64,000 nucleotides of DNA from Ciborinia camelliae (lineage: Eukaryota > Ascomycota > Leotiomycetes > Helotiales > Sclerotiniaceae), in contig JANPYM010000012.1 of the NCBI GenBank assembly GCA_025890175.1, positions 1,838,677 through 1,902,676 on the forward strand, in the 5' to 3' direction. This document shows, piece after piece, positions 1 through 12,035 of the stretch (within the stretch, counting starts at the first letter, position 1; every line of letters starts with the position of its first letter). The notes under the pieces were generated by a model, which was not told the origin of the DNA, ran no database searches, and was given only the letters and a program-made list of their open reading frames with translations. Position numbers and translations under genes: made by a program.

Positions 1-3000
1 CGATTATTTTATCAACATTTTCTTTAGAGTCAACATCCAAGAATTGCAAATTCAAATGAGGCATCTCGGAAACGATAGATCGTCCCAATCCGACCGCCAT
101 GTTGGCGTATGGCTCATCAGCTTTGCATCCTGTGGTTACCCAAAGAACGGACTGCGCTGAGTTGATGACGGTCTGGATACCCTTTAGACGTTCTGCATTC
201 ATCGATTTGAAAACTGGTTCGTCAAGATCTGCAACACTCAAAACTGTGGTTCCAAATGGAATTGTGAGATTTGACGCTTCTTCCCACGTGGCAAAGACTG
301 TGGTCTTGCGTGTCTTCCAGGAGAGGACTTTTTGTTCGAGAGTTGCAAGAAGCGACTTGGTGCTCTCAGTGGCTCCTCCGATGACAATAAGGTCCTTTTC
401 TGTAGATGCAGGAGAATATTGGAGCGGTTCTCTAAGTATTTGAACATCATCGTCAAGAGCTTGACTAAGAATCACTGAAACAGTGTAACGTGATTTATCC
501 TTAAAATCATTGACAATAGCATCAACACCCGAGAAACCAGTCTTTTTCAAGACTGCGTCCCATTCAGGTGGAGAGATGGTAGGACGATATGGTCGCCCAT
601 CCGCACCTCCAAGCCACCAACCAGGCAAACCAGCCATTAGGAATCCGGTACGTTCTAGATGGCCAGTACATTCCAAAAGACAAAGATACCCACCAGGTTT
701 CAGCAGCGTTCGCACATTTTTCATTGTCTTCTCGAGGAACTCTGTTGCATGAAGGACATTCGATGCAACAATGACATCGAAAGAATGAGCCTCGTATCCC
801 TGCTCCAAGGGATCCTTTTCGCAATTGAGGAGACTGAATGTCATGCGGTTGGCATAGTCGCTGAAGACATCTCTGGCCTTCATGAAAAAGCCGGTTGAAA
901 TATCCGTGAAAGTGTAATGAGCAAAAGCATCTCCAATTCCTGTAAAGATGCCCTTAGTGGCGCCTCCAGTTCCTGCACCGATTTCCAAAACACGCATTTT
1001 TGGATAACGATGCCCAATCTTCTTCATTGCGGCCGTGACGAATTTATTTGATGTGGCCATTCCGATACCTTCAGTATATAACCTGTCGAGCAGCCCATTT
1101 GGCAACATATGTTCCAGCATCGTTGTCGTACCTCTCACAACATCAGGAAGATTATTACCCACAGCTTGCATCAATTCGAGATCAACACATCCTGGATATT
1201 TGGCGGCCTGGGTAATCAATTCCTGAAGATCATCGTTGTTCCACTCTGGCTTTATGGAAGGATGTGTATCCTTTGAAACAAGATCTGTGACATGATTGAT
1301 CCAGTTAAACAGAGGGCGATGATGGTCTGGAATATCTTCAGGCTTGATCTCTGATTTTAGGTGACGCATATAAGCATAAGAAAGTCTTTCTCCTAAATCT
1401 ATCAAGTAGAGTGCATTCGGGTCGTCATCTTCAATATCGTCCTCGGAAATAATACCCCCAGAGATATCTGCCTCCCATTTGGTTTGCAGATACAGCTGGC
1501 GATCTTGAGATGGTCTTGCTGCCGTGAATGATTGCATTTGCAATCCTTCAATTTGAATCTCAATTTCGTTGGTCACTGGATCAAAGACATCAACATCGCC
1601 GACATAAGTGGCTGCATCATTAGAAGTGGTGGGTGTGACTTCGGTGATATATCCGTCCATTCCGGCCAGTGATGTCTCCTTCTGGAACGCTGCTTCACAG
1701 AGCGCGATATTGAAGCTCATTTTAGCAATTCGTCTTGGGAGATATGGCGTCCAAAAGCGCTCATCACCAGGACTCGCAAATGCTGCTAATGTGGCGTGCA
1801 AAGTCATATCCAAAAATGCCGGATGTACCAATAATCCAGAATCAGATAAACATCGTCTACCTTCAAGTGAAGAAATATGCATCCTGCGTTGACCTTTCTC
1901 GATACCTCGGAAGATGCCAGTGAACTCAAGACCGACATTAGCCAAGCTGTCATAGAATCGATCGACGTTCAGTGGGCCAAGCACTGGCCTTACGGATGAG
2001 CGGGTTGACATCGCGTCAGGAGATGGCGTGCCAAGCGTCATTTCAATGCGCCCAGAGAAGATCATGGACATCGGTTTCCCATTTGGCGCAGCAGTACACC
2101 AGAAATCTGCGAAGACCTTCTCATCACTGCCATTGGTACTTGAGGATGTAGGCTTAAGTGAAAACATAACTTCGACGGCTGCATTGTTTTCTTCAAGATT
2201 GATGGCTCTTTCAATATCAACCTCATGAAGCTCGACTAGACGAATTGGCTTTCCGTTGGCGAGGGCTTTCGAAGATTCCAGTGCCATGGAACAATAAAAT
2301 GCGGCGGGAACCAATGTTTGGCGTTGGAATTTGTGTCCTGAAACCCATGGTAGCTCGTCGAGCTTGAATATGTTTCGCCAGCGATACTCCATATCCGTGT
2401 CGTCGGCGCATCTAACACCAAGAAGTTCGTGAGGTGGGTCGATTCTGTTGCGGTAGTTGCGAGAAATTCGAGACTCGGACCAGAAAGTACGGCTATGGTC
2501 CCATGAGTAGGTTGGTAGACCCTTCAAAACTTTGGGAGATTTTACCTCACTGCCTGAGACAGCATCAAGGTATTTCATGAAACTTGCTTTTCTCCCATCG
2601 ATGTGGTTCCACAGGAATCCTGCTGCGTTGGCGAATGCTTTGGAATCATTTTCTCCACGAGATAGTGCTCCAGCATATGGCACAACTGAATTCACGGAAT
2701 GTTTGAATGTCTGTGCTACTGGACCTTTCAATGCCGGATGTGGCCCTACCTCAAATCCAGCATCAAATGGGCCGTAATCTTTTGCGGATATGCTGACGGC
2801 TTCAAAGAATCTGACTGGTGAGACGAGATTGTCTAGCCAGTATTGTCCCTCGAGTTCGGAAGATTCGTTAGACATATTCTTCAGATGTACACTCGAAATC
2901 CATGTGCAGTCTGGTGAGCTGGGCTTGGGAGATATCCCACAGGCAACAAGAGATGCTGTGTATTGTTGCGAGCATGGTAGCATGTGGTCAGAATGGTACG

Positions 3001-5349
3001 CAGTATCAACTTTGAGAACTCGAGCGAAGATACCTCTTTCATCAAGAACGACCTTGGCGTTTTCTATTGCGTCCTTGTTGCCACTGAGGGTGACCGTTTT
3101 TGGGGCATTGCTAGCTGCGATGGAAATCTTGCCTTGGTAATCTTCACCAGCGCAGAACTCGAGAGCCTCGTCGAAGCTTAATCCTGCCGCCATCATCGCA
3201 CCTTCCTCTCCGTTCTTGCCTTTTGCAAGATGTGCATGCAGACCGCGATAGTAAGCGATACGGATCGCATCACCAGCTGTCAGTCTACCTGAGGCATAAG
3301 CAGCACCAATTTCTCCTGAAGAATGCCCAACCACGGCATGGAATGTGACTCCAATAAATTTCAACAAATCTACAAGAGCAACCTGCAGGGCTGTGCAAAG
3401 AGGTTGCGAGAACTCGGCCTTCTCGATTGAAGATGTCCCGGCTGGTGCCATTATCTCTTCTTTCAACGACCATTTTGGAGCATCTGGAAGTCCACGAAGA
3501 GAATCCTCTAGAGTATCGATCGTCTGAGAGAATGATGGTATATTGGCTATCAACTCTTTGCCCATTGCTGGCCATTGTGCCCCTTGACCCGTGAAAACAC
3601 CCAGGATCTTCCTTGATGATTTGCTATTCACGTTCGACGATCGAGTGCCGACAGCTAGGTTGGGATTTTCTTCTTTAGCGACTATCACTTTCTCAAGTTG
3701 ATCTAACAGATCATCGGTATTTGAAGCTACGAATGAAGCTTTGGTAGCGAAGCTACTGCGACCTAATAAGCAATATCCTAGGTCTATTAGGTTGACTTCT
3801 TCATGGTCTCCTATGTAATCGCTGAAGTTGGTGATATTTTGAATTAAGGAATCTTCAGAAATGGCAGAAATGGTGAAGGGGATGAATGCTGATGACTCCA
3901 AGCCTGATGATGGTGGCGATGGTTCGTAACTTTCGAGAATGGCGTGCGCGTTGGTACCACCGAAACCGAATGAATTGACACTCGCACGGAGGGGACCATC
4001 AACAGCCGGCCATGGCAAAGGAGCGACGGGAATCTTTAAATTTCCATAGAAAGGTTCGATGGCTGAATTGAGGCTTTGAAAATGCAGGTTAGGTGGTATT
4101 ATTTTCTCCTTCATTGCTAATCCAGCTTTTATTATACCTGCTAGTCCTGCTGCACCTTCCAAATGGCCAATTACTGTTTTGATGGAGCCAACATGAAGTG
4201 GTTCTGCATCGGGGCTTTCCAATTTGTCTGGGAAAAAAGCGCTGCTAATTGCCTCGGCTTCAACTGGATCTCCCGCTGGCGTTCCAGTGCCATGGGCTTC
4301 CTATGGCAATGTCAACAATTTTATCGAATCTAATTTGCGGATCAGCACTTACGAAATATTGACACCTTTCCGAAGCTTTGGTACAATCGAGTCCAGCTCT
4401 AGCATAGGTCTGACGGATCAAATCGGCTTGAGATGAAGCAAGTGGCATAGTAATCCCTTTTGACCTACCGTCTGAGTTTACACCGGTCTAAACATGAAAA
4501 ATCAGCTTCAAAAACTGCAAGTTGGATACAATTAATACGCACCTCACGAATAATGTACTCAATATCATCACCGTCCTCCAAAGCATTCTTCAAAGTTTTC
4601 AAGATAATTGCTGCAGTTCCCTCCCCACGTGCATAACCATCAGCCTTTGAGTCCCACATTTGAGATTTGCCCGTAGGCGAAAGCATGTGAAGATTTGACT
4701 CTCCGATGTACATTTCTGGGCCAAAGATCAAATTTGCGCCAGCGGCTATAGCGGTTCGACTTTGTCCACTTCTGAGCGTTCCAATGGCGTTGTGGACTGC
4801 AACTAAACTTGACGAACACGCAGTGTCAATCGTCATTGAAGGACCTTTCCAATCAAAGAAATAAGAGATCCTATTTGACATTATACTGCGTGCCGTTCCT
4901 GTTGCTAGATATTGTGGAATATCTTCAATATCTCGCATCAGAACGTCAAAATAGTCTGCGCACATAAGTCCAACATATACTGCGGTAGAAGTGCCTTGCA
5001 ACTCTTCAATCGATAATCCCGCAGCCTCTATAGCTTCATAAACGGTCTCTAGAAGCAAGCGCTGTTGTGGATCAAGTGCCTCTGCTTCACGTGGATTAAT
5101 ATTGAAGAATGAAGCGTCGAATGTGGTGGGGTCTTCATTAAGAAAATAGGATTTGGTTGCATTAGTGGTTCCATGATGTTCGCCGTTTGGATGGTAGAAG
5201 GCTTTGATGTTGAATCGTGAGGATGGAACCTTTTGGGTGAGGTCATAAGGGTGATGAAGAAGATTCCATAGTTTGGAGGGGGAAGAGGCGCCACCTGGGA
5301 AACGACAACCTGTGCCGATCACTGCTATAGGCTCGTTTGGTGTAGCCAT
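1..5349 (-). CDS. Highly reducing polyketide synthase (5' part; runs off the left edge)
   Basis: Iterative type I PKS that builds and C-methylates a reduced polyketide. Exons on the minus strand are 5349-4543, 4487-4353 and 4300 to beyond base 1, all phase 0 with GT-AG introns. At least about 1,748 residues are visible. Domains in order: KS (Cys in DTACSSS at residue 178, [12 protein letters not shown] at about 315, [15 protein letters not shown] near 420), AT ([10 protein letters not shown] about 552, GHSSGE about 640), DH (His about 972, LD about 1143), C-methyltransferase ([14 protein letters not shown] about 1417), then the pseudo-KR region where the window ends. KR, ACP and any ER lie outside. 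The DH motif reads [10 protein letters not shown], with Arg where Gly is usual, and the second motif ends LDMTLH instead of the usual Gln. The stand-alone ER next door suggests the internal ER is absent or inactive. Type is certain, product is not; a relative of Botrytis BOA6 is possible. Confidence 0.96.
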
Positions 5350-5774
5350 GATTTAGTCGTTGGGAAATACCGCTAAAGAGAAAAAAAAAGGTAAGAGATT
5401 GGGTGACAATGAGGAAAAGTGGTTACTGTGGATGTAGTTGATACGATTGCAGATGAGAAGGGTGATGTCTTGAAGCTGAGGTGGTTTGGTTTTGATATGA
5501 TAAACTCTATCAAGTGAGTTATACAATGAATAGCACGTGGAGTCCGGGGAAACGTCGTCATGTGTTTGCGAATGACCAACTCCACCCACGGGATCCGAAC
5601 TTTGCGGCTCCCTTCGAATCACTACCGATTTACAGTAGAGGTAGTCACAAAAGGCTGCTGCTGTACCAACCATTCGTTTTGGAGGAGAAACCCCAAGTAT
5701 ATCGACGCCGTAAACTCTTTTCTTTTCGTTTACTACAAAACATTCATGATTTTTTACATTTCAGAATTTCAGAC
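5350..5774. promoter_or_regulatory. Bidirectional promoter of the PKS and enoyl reductase genes
   Basis: A 425-bp gap separates the divergent starts of the PKS (5349, minus) and the trans-ER (5775, plus), so they probably share control elements. It holds a CACGTG box (5534-5539), a CCGGGG stretch just after it, and a CGGGATCCG palindrome (5589-5597). An open frame reads into the ER gene from upstream, but it starts far from any homology, so I treat it as leader sequence. Confidence 0.6.
5589..5597. promoter_or_regulatory. CGG-N3-CCG palindrome, candidate Zn(II)2Cys6 regulator site
   Basis: The sequence CGGGATCCG is an everted pair of CGG half-sites, the form bound by many fungal binuclear-zinc regulators. 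It lies between the PKS and ER genes. The other divergent promoter of the cluster has one with the same spacing (9366-9374). No Zn2Cys6 gene is in this window, so the regulator would have to lie outside it. Confidence 0.4.
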
Positions 5775-6902
5775 ATGCAAGCAATAATCCAAAGTGGGCC
5801 TGGAATACTCCAGCTGGCTGAGAATGTACCAAAGCCATTACTGGTGCCAGGATCGGGCAAAGTTTTGGTGAAGGTACACGCTGTGGCTCTCAATCATAGT
5901 GACTGGAAAATGGTTGATTTTTCTGCCAAACCTGGAGCTGTCAGCGGATACGATATGGCTGGTGTTCTGGAAGCTATAGATGAATCCGTGAATACTAGTC
6001 TAGTTGTTGGGGATCGAGTGCTAGGCGTCACTAGTATTCACGGAGGAGCATTTGCGGAGTACGTCCTTACAGATGGAGACCTGTTAATCAAGATTCCTCA
6101 AAACATGGACTTTCAGACAGCAGCAAGTTACGGTGTGGGAATAGTGACAACAGGGTTGGCATTATACGGTCACGAGTGCTTGGCATTGGCATGGCCAAAT
6201 CCAGATGGGGAGGTCAGTGCTGGCATTCCGAAAACCCGCATCGGACCCCGAGGGTGGAGCGGTGGAGACGCGCTCATGGACGACGATAATGAAACCCCGC
6301 GGATTCCGGTACTTGTCTACGGGGCTTCGACCTCCACTGGCACTTTGGCAATCCAACTATTGCAGCTGTCCGGTTACGAACCGATTGCCGTATGTTCACC
6401 TCACAATTTCGGACTCGTGCAATCTCGAGGAGCGTCGAAATGTTTTGATTATCATTCTTCGGGGTGTGGGGCTATGATTAAGCAGTATACACATAACAGA
6501 CTGGAATACGCTCTTGATTGTATTACCACAGCATCTTCAATGCGTCTCTGCTACGAGGCTATAGGTGCTGCAGGTGGAAAGTATGTTTCGCTGGATCCAT
6601 TCAATGCAAGGGTGCAACGGTCGCGTGCTGATGTCAAGCCCTTCTTTTGTTACGCACTCACAATATTCGGTATACCAATTGAATTAGACGGGGAATTTGC
6701 ACGGGACGCAAAACCAGAGGATCGAAAGCTGGCGGAGAAATTTGTAAAAATTGCTGAGAAATTCATTGAGAAGGGAAAATTGAAGGCACATCCTACAACC
6801 CTTAAATCAGGGGGTTTGAATGGGATTGTAGGTGCGATAGATCTTTTGAGGAAAGGAAAGGTATCTGGGAGTAAATTGGTGTTCAATGTTGTCGATGGTT
6901 AG
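5775..6902 (+). CDS. Trans-acting enoyl reductase (MDR family, LovC-like)
   Basis: A 375-residue single-exon protein of the medium-chain dehydrogenase/reductase superfamily, the size of LovC-type stand-alone enoyl reductases that work in trans on a highly reducing PKS using NADPH. The start at 5775 gives MQAIIQSGPGILQLAE, the normal N-terminus. A GroES-like part has VLVKVHAVALNHSDWK at residues about 34-50. The Rossmann nucleotide-binding motif VLVYGASTSTGTLAIQ lies near residue 180. The zinc-ligand pattern of alcohol dehydrogenases is not apparent, as expected for an ER. It faces away from the PKS across a shared promoter, which supports partnership. A general quinone oxidoreductase is the alternative, less likely in this context. 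Confidence 0.88.
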   Translation: MQAIIQSGPGILQLAENVPKPLLVPGSGKVLVKVHAVALNHSDWKMVDFSAKPGAVSGYDMAGVLEAIDESVNTSLVVGDRVLGVTSIHGGAFAEYVLTDGDLLIKIPQNMDFQTAASYGVGIVTTGLALYGHECLALAWPNPDGEVSAGIPKTRIGPRGWSGGDALMDDDNETPRIPVLVYGASTSTGTLAIQLLQLSGYEPIAVCSPHNFGLVQSRGASKCFDYHSSGCGAMIKQYTHNRLEYALDCITTASSMRLCYEAIGAAGGKYVSLDPFNARVQRSRADVKPFFCYALTIFGIPIELDGEFARDAKPEDRKLAEKFVKIAEKFIEKGKLKAHPTTLKSGGLNGIVGAIDLLRKGKVSGSKLVFNVVDG

Positions 6903-7315
6903 AATATCTCGAATTCAGGTTATGATATGATCTTAATTTCTTCGCCAAACAATCTTTCTTGCTCAGTCAGGTCCATGGTTTTCGGCACTCAATGGCCTAC
7001 CCATGGACGCCTTCCGGTTTTTGTCCGTATATATTTATCCATTGCACTTCTAACGCGTACGGATGTTAATATATTCCGACTAGTAATCCATGAATACCTC
7101 TCGGTTTCACTTTAGGTATTCAGTGCGATTACGACCATGGCGAAGATATTTTTATTCCAATAGAGCTATTTTTTTTTTCAAAATGCCATGTACTAATATG
7201 CGTTGCCAAAAGGCTCCGAAGAATAAGAGACCAGTTGGTGCTATTGCTTCTGGAAGAATCAAGAATGAACCGTTCGATTGGAAATCGGAGCCGTTTGACT
7301 AGACTACCATGGATA
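6903..7315. other. Intergenic, convergent 3' ends
   Basis: A 413-bp stretch between the 3' ends of the ER gene and the first P450. It should hold both polyadenylation regions. I see no coding potential or repeat in it. Confidence 0.6.
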
Positions 7316-9075
7316 CTATCTACAACGCTCTTTTATCTGTATCTTTGCAGTTGGATCCACGACGAGACTCATATCGCTTTTCAAATTCTTTGGCCTTTCT
7401 GTTCCAGGGATGAGCTGTATATCATACTTCCGCAGAATCTCGATCAGCATCGTCTTGATCTCATTACTGGCAAAGAAGCGCCCTGGACATGCATGGGTCC
7501 CGTGACCAAAAGCCAAACTATCCTTTCCAGTAGTTACCAATTGGAATTTGTTTTCTGCGCCTTCCTGCTGTCTGAGCTTCTCGAATCGAAACCCGTCAAA
7601 CTCATCAGGATTTTCAAACAATTTACCATCAAAACCTATGGGACCAGCAGCCATACCAATAAATGATCCCTTTGGCAGGATTGTTCCATCTGATAGTTGT
7701 ACTGTGTCCATCATCTTTCTGTTCATAGTGACTGATATTAATCGATGTCAGTAAGTTTGCCCATAATAGAAAATGGGGATTGAGCTTCGTACCGAGGTTT
7801 AGTGGATTCATTCTTTGACTCTCTTTCAGGAAGGAATCCATCTTGCGCAGTTTTGTGAGTATTTGCTTTGTAATCTGTGTACCTTCGGGAAGATTTGCAT
7901 CTAGCTCTTCACGAAGAGCTTCAATATAGTGCGGTCGTGCTGCAAGGTCGAGAATCACATTACCTAGCTATTGAAGAGTTTAGCAACCATTTGACTTGTC
8001 AGAAAGATTTTACTTACCAGTCCTGATGTAGTATGCAAGGCTGCGAATGCTGTTTCCTAACGATAAGTTGTATGTCACAAATTGGGCTGAGCAGAAAACC
8101 CACCTATCAACTGCATTGCGGTCAGTATGTATTTTATTCGCGTTTTGACAATGTTTGACTTACGAGTTGACATCGACCTTGAAAAGTCGCATCTTTGGCA
8201 TTAACACCCGAATTGTCAATCATCCATTGAATCATGTCTTGTGGTTTTTCAAAGTCGTCCTGTTCCATCTCCTTGAATCGTCGATTGAAAATGGGCCGCA
8301 GAAACTCTGCTGCATCCGTATAATGCTGGCGAACTTTCTTTAACTCTGGTGAGTATAGAGCAAATATTGGTCTGAATAGTGGATGTCTTGCCCAAACTGC
8401 TCGGCCTCCCAAGAAGGTATCACGAGTATATGTGGTTGCTATCTGAATCCATTTCTCATTTCTACATAACGGTTCACCTACCATCACTCTTCCGCTGACT
8501 TTTGCTACTATTCGCAAAATGATGGGATATAGTGTGATTGATGTCCAGTCCTTGGTTCTCGGTAGTTCAGTCGCAAAGGCAAACTCTGTCTCAGGTTGCA
8601 TATTTTCCAATGCCCGCGCAATGCTCTGCGTGAGGTCAACCTTGACACTTGCTGTGACTGCGTCTCCTTCAACATTGTTTGCAAATGCTGTGTAATGCCC
8701 ATAGTATCTGTCTCTAAACTCCTCAAGAAAAGAGATCTTATTTGGAGGCAGAGATTTGATTTCATTGATGTACTTTATTGGTAAGATGATCGTAGGGTGA
8801 GCAGCGGTTGGCAGTAGAAAAGGTGTATCTGGACACTATTCATCACGATCAGTTTTGTGTCTCTGAAAATCCTCAAGCGAAAATCGTACCTGGTTGTACC
8901 CGGTGATCAATGCAGAGCGAAGATCACTCGCATCGCCTATAGTTGGAGCATCGAAATTCAATTTCTTCGAATGAAAGAATCGAAATAGGTAATATAATGC
9001 AAAAACGATGCATCCCGTGACCATAGTGTTCACGCTCGCGAAAGATATTATACCCAGATCTGCGAAGTGTAGCAT
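7316..9075 (-). CDS. Cytochrome P450 monooxygenase (FGHGTHACPGRFF type)
   Basis: Membrane-bound P450 of 495 residues, likely tailoring the polyketide. Exons on the minus strand are 9075-8890, 8835-8164, 8056-8018, 7967-7793 and 7731-7316; all introns are GT-AG and phases agree. The start at 9075 puts a hydrophobic anchor (TGCIVFALYYLFRFF) at residues 15-35. The I-helix reads FAALHTTSG, with His where Asp/Glu is common; this is usual in the ent-kaurene-oxidase-like group of fungal P450s. EXXR is ESQR, and the haem loop FGHGTHACPGRFF is intact with its Cys ligand. The 39-nt third exon needs transcript confirmation. It shares a divergent promoter with the second P450. It could correspond to one of the BOA3/BOA4 P450s if the cluster is botcinin-like. 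Substrate unknown. Confidence 0.92.
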
Positions 9076-9482
9076 CTTGGGCAAAAGCTACTGCTACGTA
9101 TGATTACAGAGACAAAGAGACGTGGAACTCAGGAAAGGCTTTCAGTCATCCCAGGTGTGGTTGGTAACTACAAGCATATAGATGCGGCTTTCAAGCAGGA
9201 ATGAACCAGAGAAAGGAAAAATTTGGGAGTATGCCATCGGTCGTTATTCATGGCAACACATACCGAAGTTCTAGCGAGAGGTTTCGGCGCCCGGGCTTGG
9301 ATATAGATGAGGTTCATCATCGGCCCACATTTCCAACACCCAATGATATATACCCTATTTGTCCTCGGCGTCCGTCGATAATGGTGGCAGAAATACTGTA
9401 TTCTGAAACTTAAACTTTATCACAACATCAATGACCAAATATTCGATTCAGGATTGTGGTAAATTATACCAAACTATTCAAG
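9076..9482. promoter_or_regulatory. Bidirectional promoter between two P450 genes
   Basis: A 407-bp gap between divergent P450 starts (9075 minus, 9483 plus). It contains a CGGCGTCCG palindrome (9366-9374), the same CGG-N3-CCG pattern as in the PKS/ER promoter, and a GC-rich CGCCCGGGC stretch near 9288. Co-regulation with the PKS is inferred. Confidence 0.55.
9366..9374. promoter_or_regulatory. CGG-N3-CCG palindrome, second copy
   Basis: CGGCGTCCG, about 110 bp upstream of the plus-strand P450 start. Spacing and half-sites match the copy at 5589-5597, suggesting one Zn(II)2Cys6 activator serving both divergent promoters. Confidence 0.4.
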
Positions 9483-11310
9483 ATGCTCGCAGTTGAATTT
9501 GTTGAGCGACTCGGTTTACCATCCATCTATCTCTGGATTGGATTCATTTTAGTAGTTGTAAGACACTTAGTGAGGGGTATCTTTCTCATAACTCAAGACT
9601 AATGATACGTTATAGCTTTTAGCATATCCCACGTACTTTGCAATCTACAACCTATATTTCCATCCATTGAGAAAATTCCCTGGACCAATATTAGCCAGAT
9701 CGTCCTATATCTGGTACGCTAAAAACTGGTAAGCTATATAACACTTTCAAGAATTAAAATAGCCATGACATCATCTGACTTGATAATTTCAGGATTGGAG
9801 GAAGATGGCCTCACGCATTGTCAGATCTTCATGAGAAGTACGGTAAGTTTGAATTTCCGGAATCGCCACACAAGATCTATGGCTTACAAGTCTTCAGGCC
9901 AAGTCATTCGGATCGCCCCTGATGAGCTTGCATTTAGCTCGGCTCAATCATGGAGAGACATCTATGGTCATTCGGTAAAGGGGAAGAAGTACTTCAGAAA
10001 AACCGACTGGTATGCTGGTGTTGGTGATCTACCAAACTCCATCTCTACGGAGCCAGATCCACAAAAGCACAGTGCCATGCGCAGAGTATTGGCCAATGCT
10101 TTCAGTAATTCTGTTTTGAAAGGCCAAGCGGACGTCATAAATAAGTATTTGGATATGTTCGTGAGCCAGATTAAGAAGCATGATAACCCAAATGGTATTC
10201 CAGTTGAAGAATGGTTCAACTGGTTGACTTTCGATATTGTAAGAATTTCTGTCGGATAATGACATTTCAATCTATGATGTATTCGTGCTAATGAGAACGA
10301 CATAATAGATTGGAGAATTAACTTTTCATGAATCTTTCGGTGCAGTCGAGAATGGTAAGTCCCAAAATGTCTCCAAAAGAACTACATAAATTCCGTCAGA
10401 CTAATATCTTCTAGCTCGAACTCATTTCTGGATTCACTTAATCATTAACGGTAACTTCATTCGCAGTCTCTATCCAATTTTCCAAAAGATTCCCATTAGT
10501 AGAATCTTCATGAAATGGATTATTCCAAATATGGACGAAATTCGCGAGCAGAGACGGGAACATATTGCACACACCAACTCCAAAGCCATGAAACGAGCTA
10601 AACGTGATGATGTTGTTCAGAAGGACTTCTTCAGCTTTTTGCTTGGCAAAGAGGGGGCGGATACTTCTGAAATGTTCTTGACTGCACAGGCGCACACTCT
10701 TATTATTGCTGGATCGGAGACCACGGCTGTTTCTTTGACCGCCATGGTTTCCTTCCTGCTTCGTTACCCTGACAAAATGAAGATCCTCATTGATGAAGTC
10801 CGTGGAGCATTTACAGATGCATCTCAAATCAATGTTGAAGGTACTCTACCACTCGAATACCTCTTTGCCGTTATTGAAGAAACATTACGCATTCTACCCC
10901 CAGTACCGTTTGGCCTCCCTCGCACATGTCCTGGAGCAGTTATCGATGGCCATGTAGTTCCTGAAGGAACCATTGTTTCAGTATCTCCATATACCGCATC
11001 TCATGACGTAAGGTACTGGCACGATCCTGAAGGTTGGCATCCGGAGCGATGGCTAGCTGCTGATCACCCTCTTCACAATCCTGTATTCGACCAGGATAAT
11101 AAAGAAGCAAGCAGGCCGTTTAGCACTGGACCACGAGTCTGTTTAGGTGTCAATTTGGCATACATTGAGCTTAGAATGACGCTCGCGAGGTTATTGTTTG
11201 AGTTCGATATGGAATTGATTAGTAAACCAGTGGATTGGAATACGGAATTGGAATTCTTTCAATTTTGGAAGAAGGTGGAGACTAGAGTAAAGTTTACGAG
11301 TCTTCACTGA
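9483..11310 (+). CDS. Cytochrome P450 monooxygenase (isotrichodermin C-15 hydroxylase-like)
   Basis: P450 of 506 residues in six exons: 9483-9557, 9616-9728, 9793-9842, 9898-10238, 10309-10354 and 10415-11310. All introns are GT-AG and phases agree. An N-terminal membrane anchor precedes YFHPLRKFPGP (residues about 40-50), the proline-rich hinge. The I-helix is AGSETTAV with the canonical acid-Thr pair, EXXR is ETLR, PERW follows, and the haem loop is FSTGPRVCLGVNLAYIELR. The pattern fits the CYP65-like group, whose members oxidise fungal terpenoids and polyketides. It is clearly a different family from the neighbouring P450, so the two are not a recent tandem duplication. Role as a cluster oxidase is inferred from position and the shared promoter. 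Confidence 0.93.
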
Positions 11311-12035
11311 TAGGAATATCTAGGGCGAATGTTGAAAAATTGATTGATTGGGTTTGGAACATGGAGCCAGTGCTGTGCTCTCGGGATGCAATTTTTTGCT
11401 TACAACTTTGATGGTTTTGGGTCTATCGTGGAGTTTTGCGAGATATATCTTGAGTTGTCGTTAAATCGTGTGCGTATAGAAGCTGTAATGAAGAACAGCC
11501 CAATTCTGTATAATCCACCGGACGAAGTGAAATTATATTTCCTACAATGAGATCTCAAGGTAAATCTCCGCTGTTTTCTGTTGATTCCAGATGCCAATAT
11601 GTAAAAAGTCTTAGGCTGTGCCGATGTTATCATTAGTCCTACCCACGCGAGATTTCTACTGATTCTTGTAACATCCGAAAATGCAAATTTGCTGGTGACA
11701 AATCGGATCATGAAGCTGGATCTTGGCGCAAACACTTTAAAATGGTCGAAGTATTCTTGTTTTCCAGCCTCGAGTACAAGGCTTTGACATTTCCCAATTC
11801 GCTCAGCAACATAGTTCCACGGCATGGCCTTGCTAATTTTGGAATTTGCACTTTTTTGTACTACACAGTTCCAATACTGTTTTATTTGGGCTTAAATCTC
11901 TCGAGTGAAAATGCACTTTTGAGCGTAACCATCATTGGCCCGCTTACCTTGACGGTGGCAGCCTCGTCGACATAATTCCAATGCTCTTCTCTTCACTCTC
12001 TCCTGTTGTTCTATAGTTCCCTAAGATCCAGCATC
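11311..12035. other. Intergenic, possible decayed coding DNA
   Basis: A 725-bp gap between the second P450 and the Clr5 gene. The minus strand is open from about 11825 to 11400, but with no family signature, no intron signals I trust and biased composition. It may be a gene relic or chance. It also holds the promoter of the Clr5 gene. Confidence 0.4.

Noticed and set aside
5514..5774. In-frame upstream extension of the enoyl reductase with additional ATG codons
   Set aside because: The extra 87 residues have no protein-like composition and the family N-terminus starts at 5775; the extension covers the shared promoter.
8094..8120. A 7-nt micro-exon in the minus-strand P450 between two AG/GT sites
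   Set aside because: Joining 8164 directly to 8056 gives the exact family spacing before the FAALHTTS helix, and a 7-nt exon would break the frame.
11400..11825. Minus-strand frame of 141 residues between the P450 and the Clr5 gene
   Set aside because: No domain, no good start context, no codon or splice support; at best a relic.
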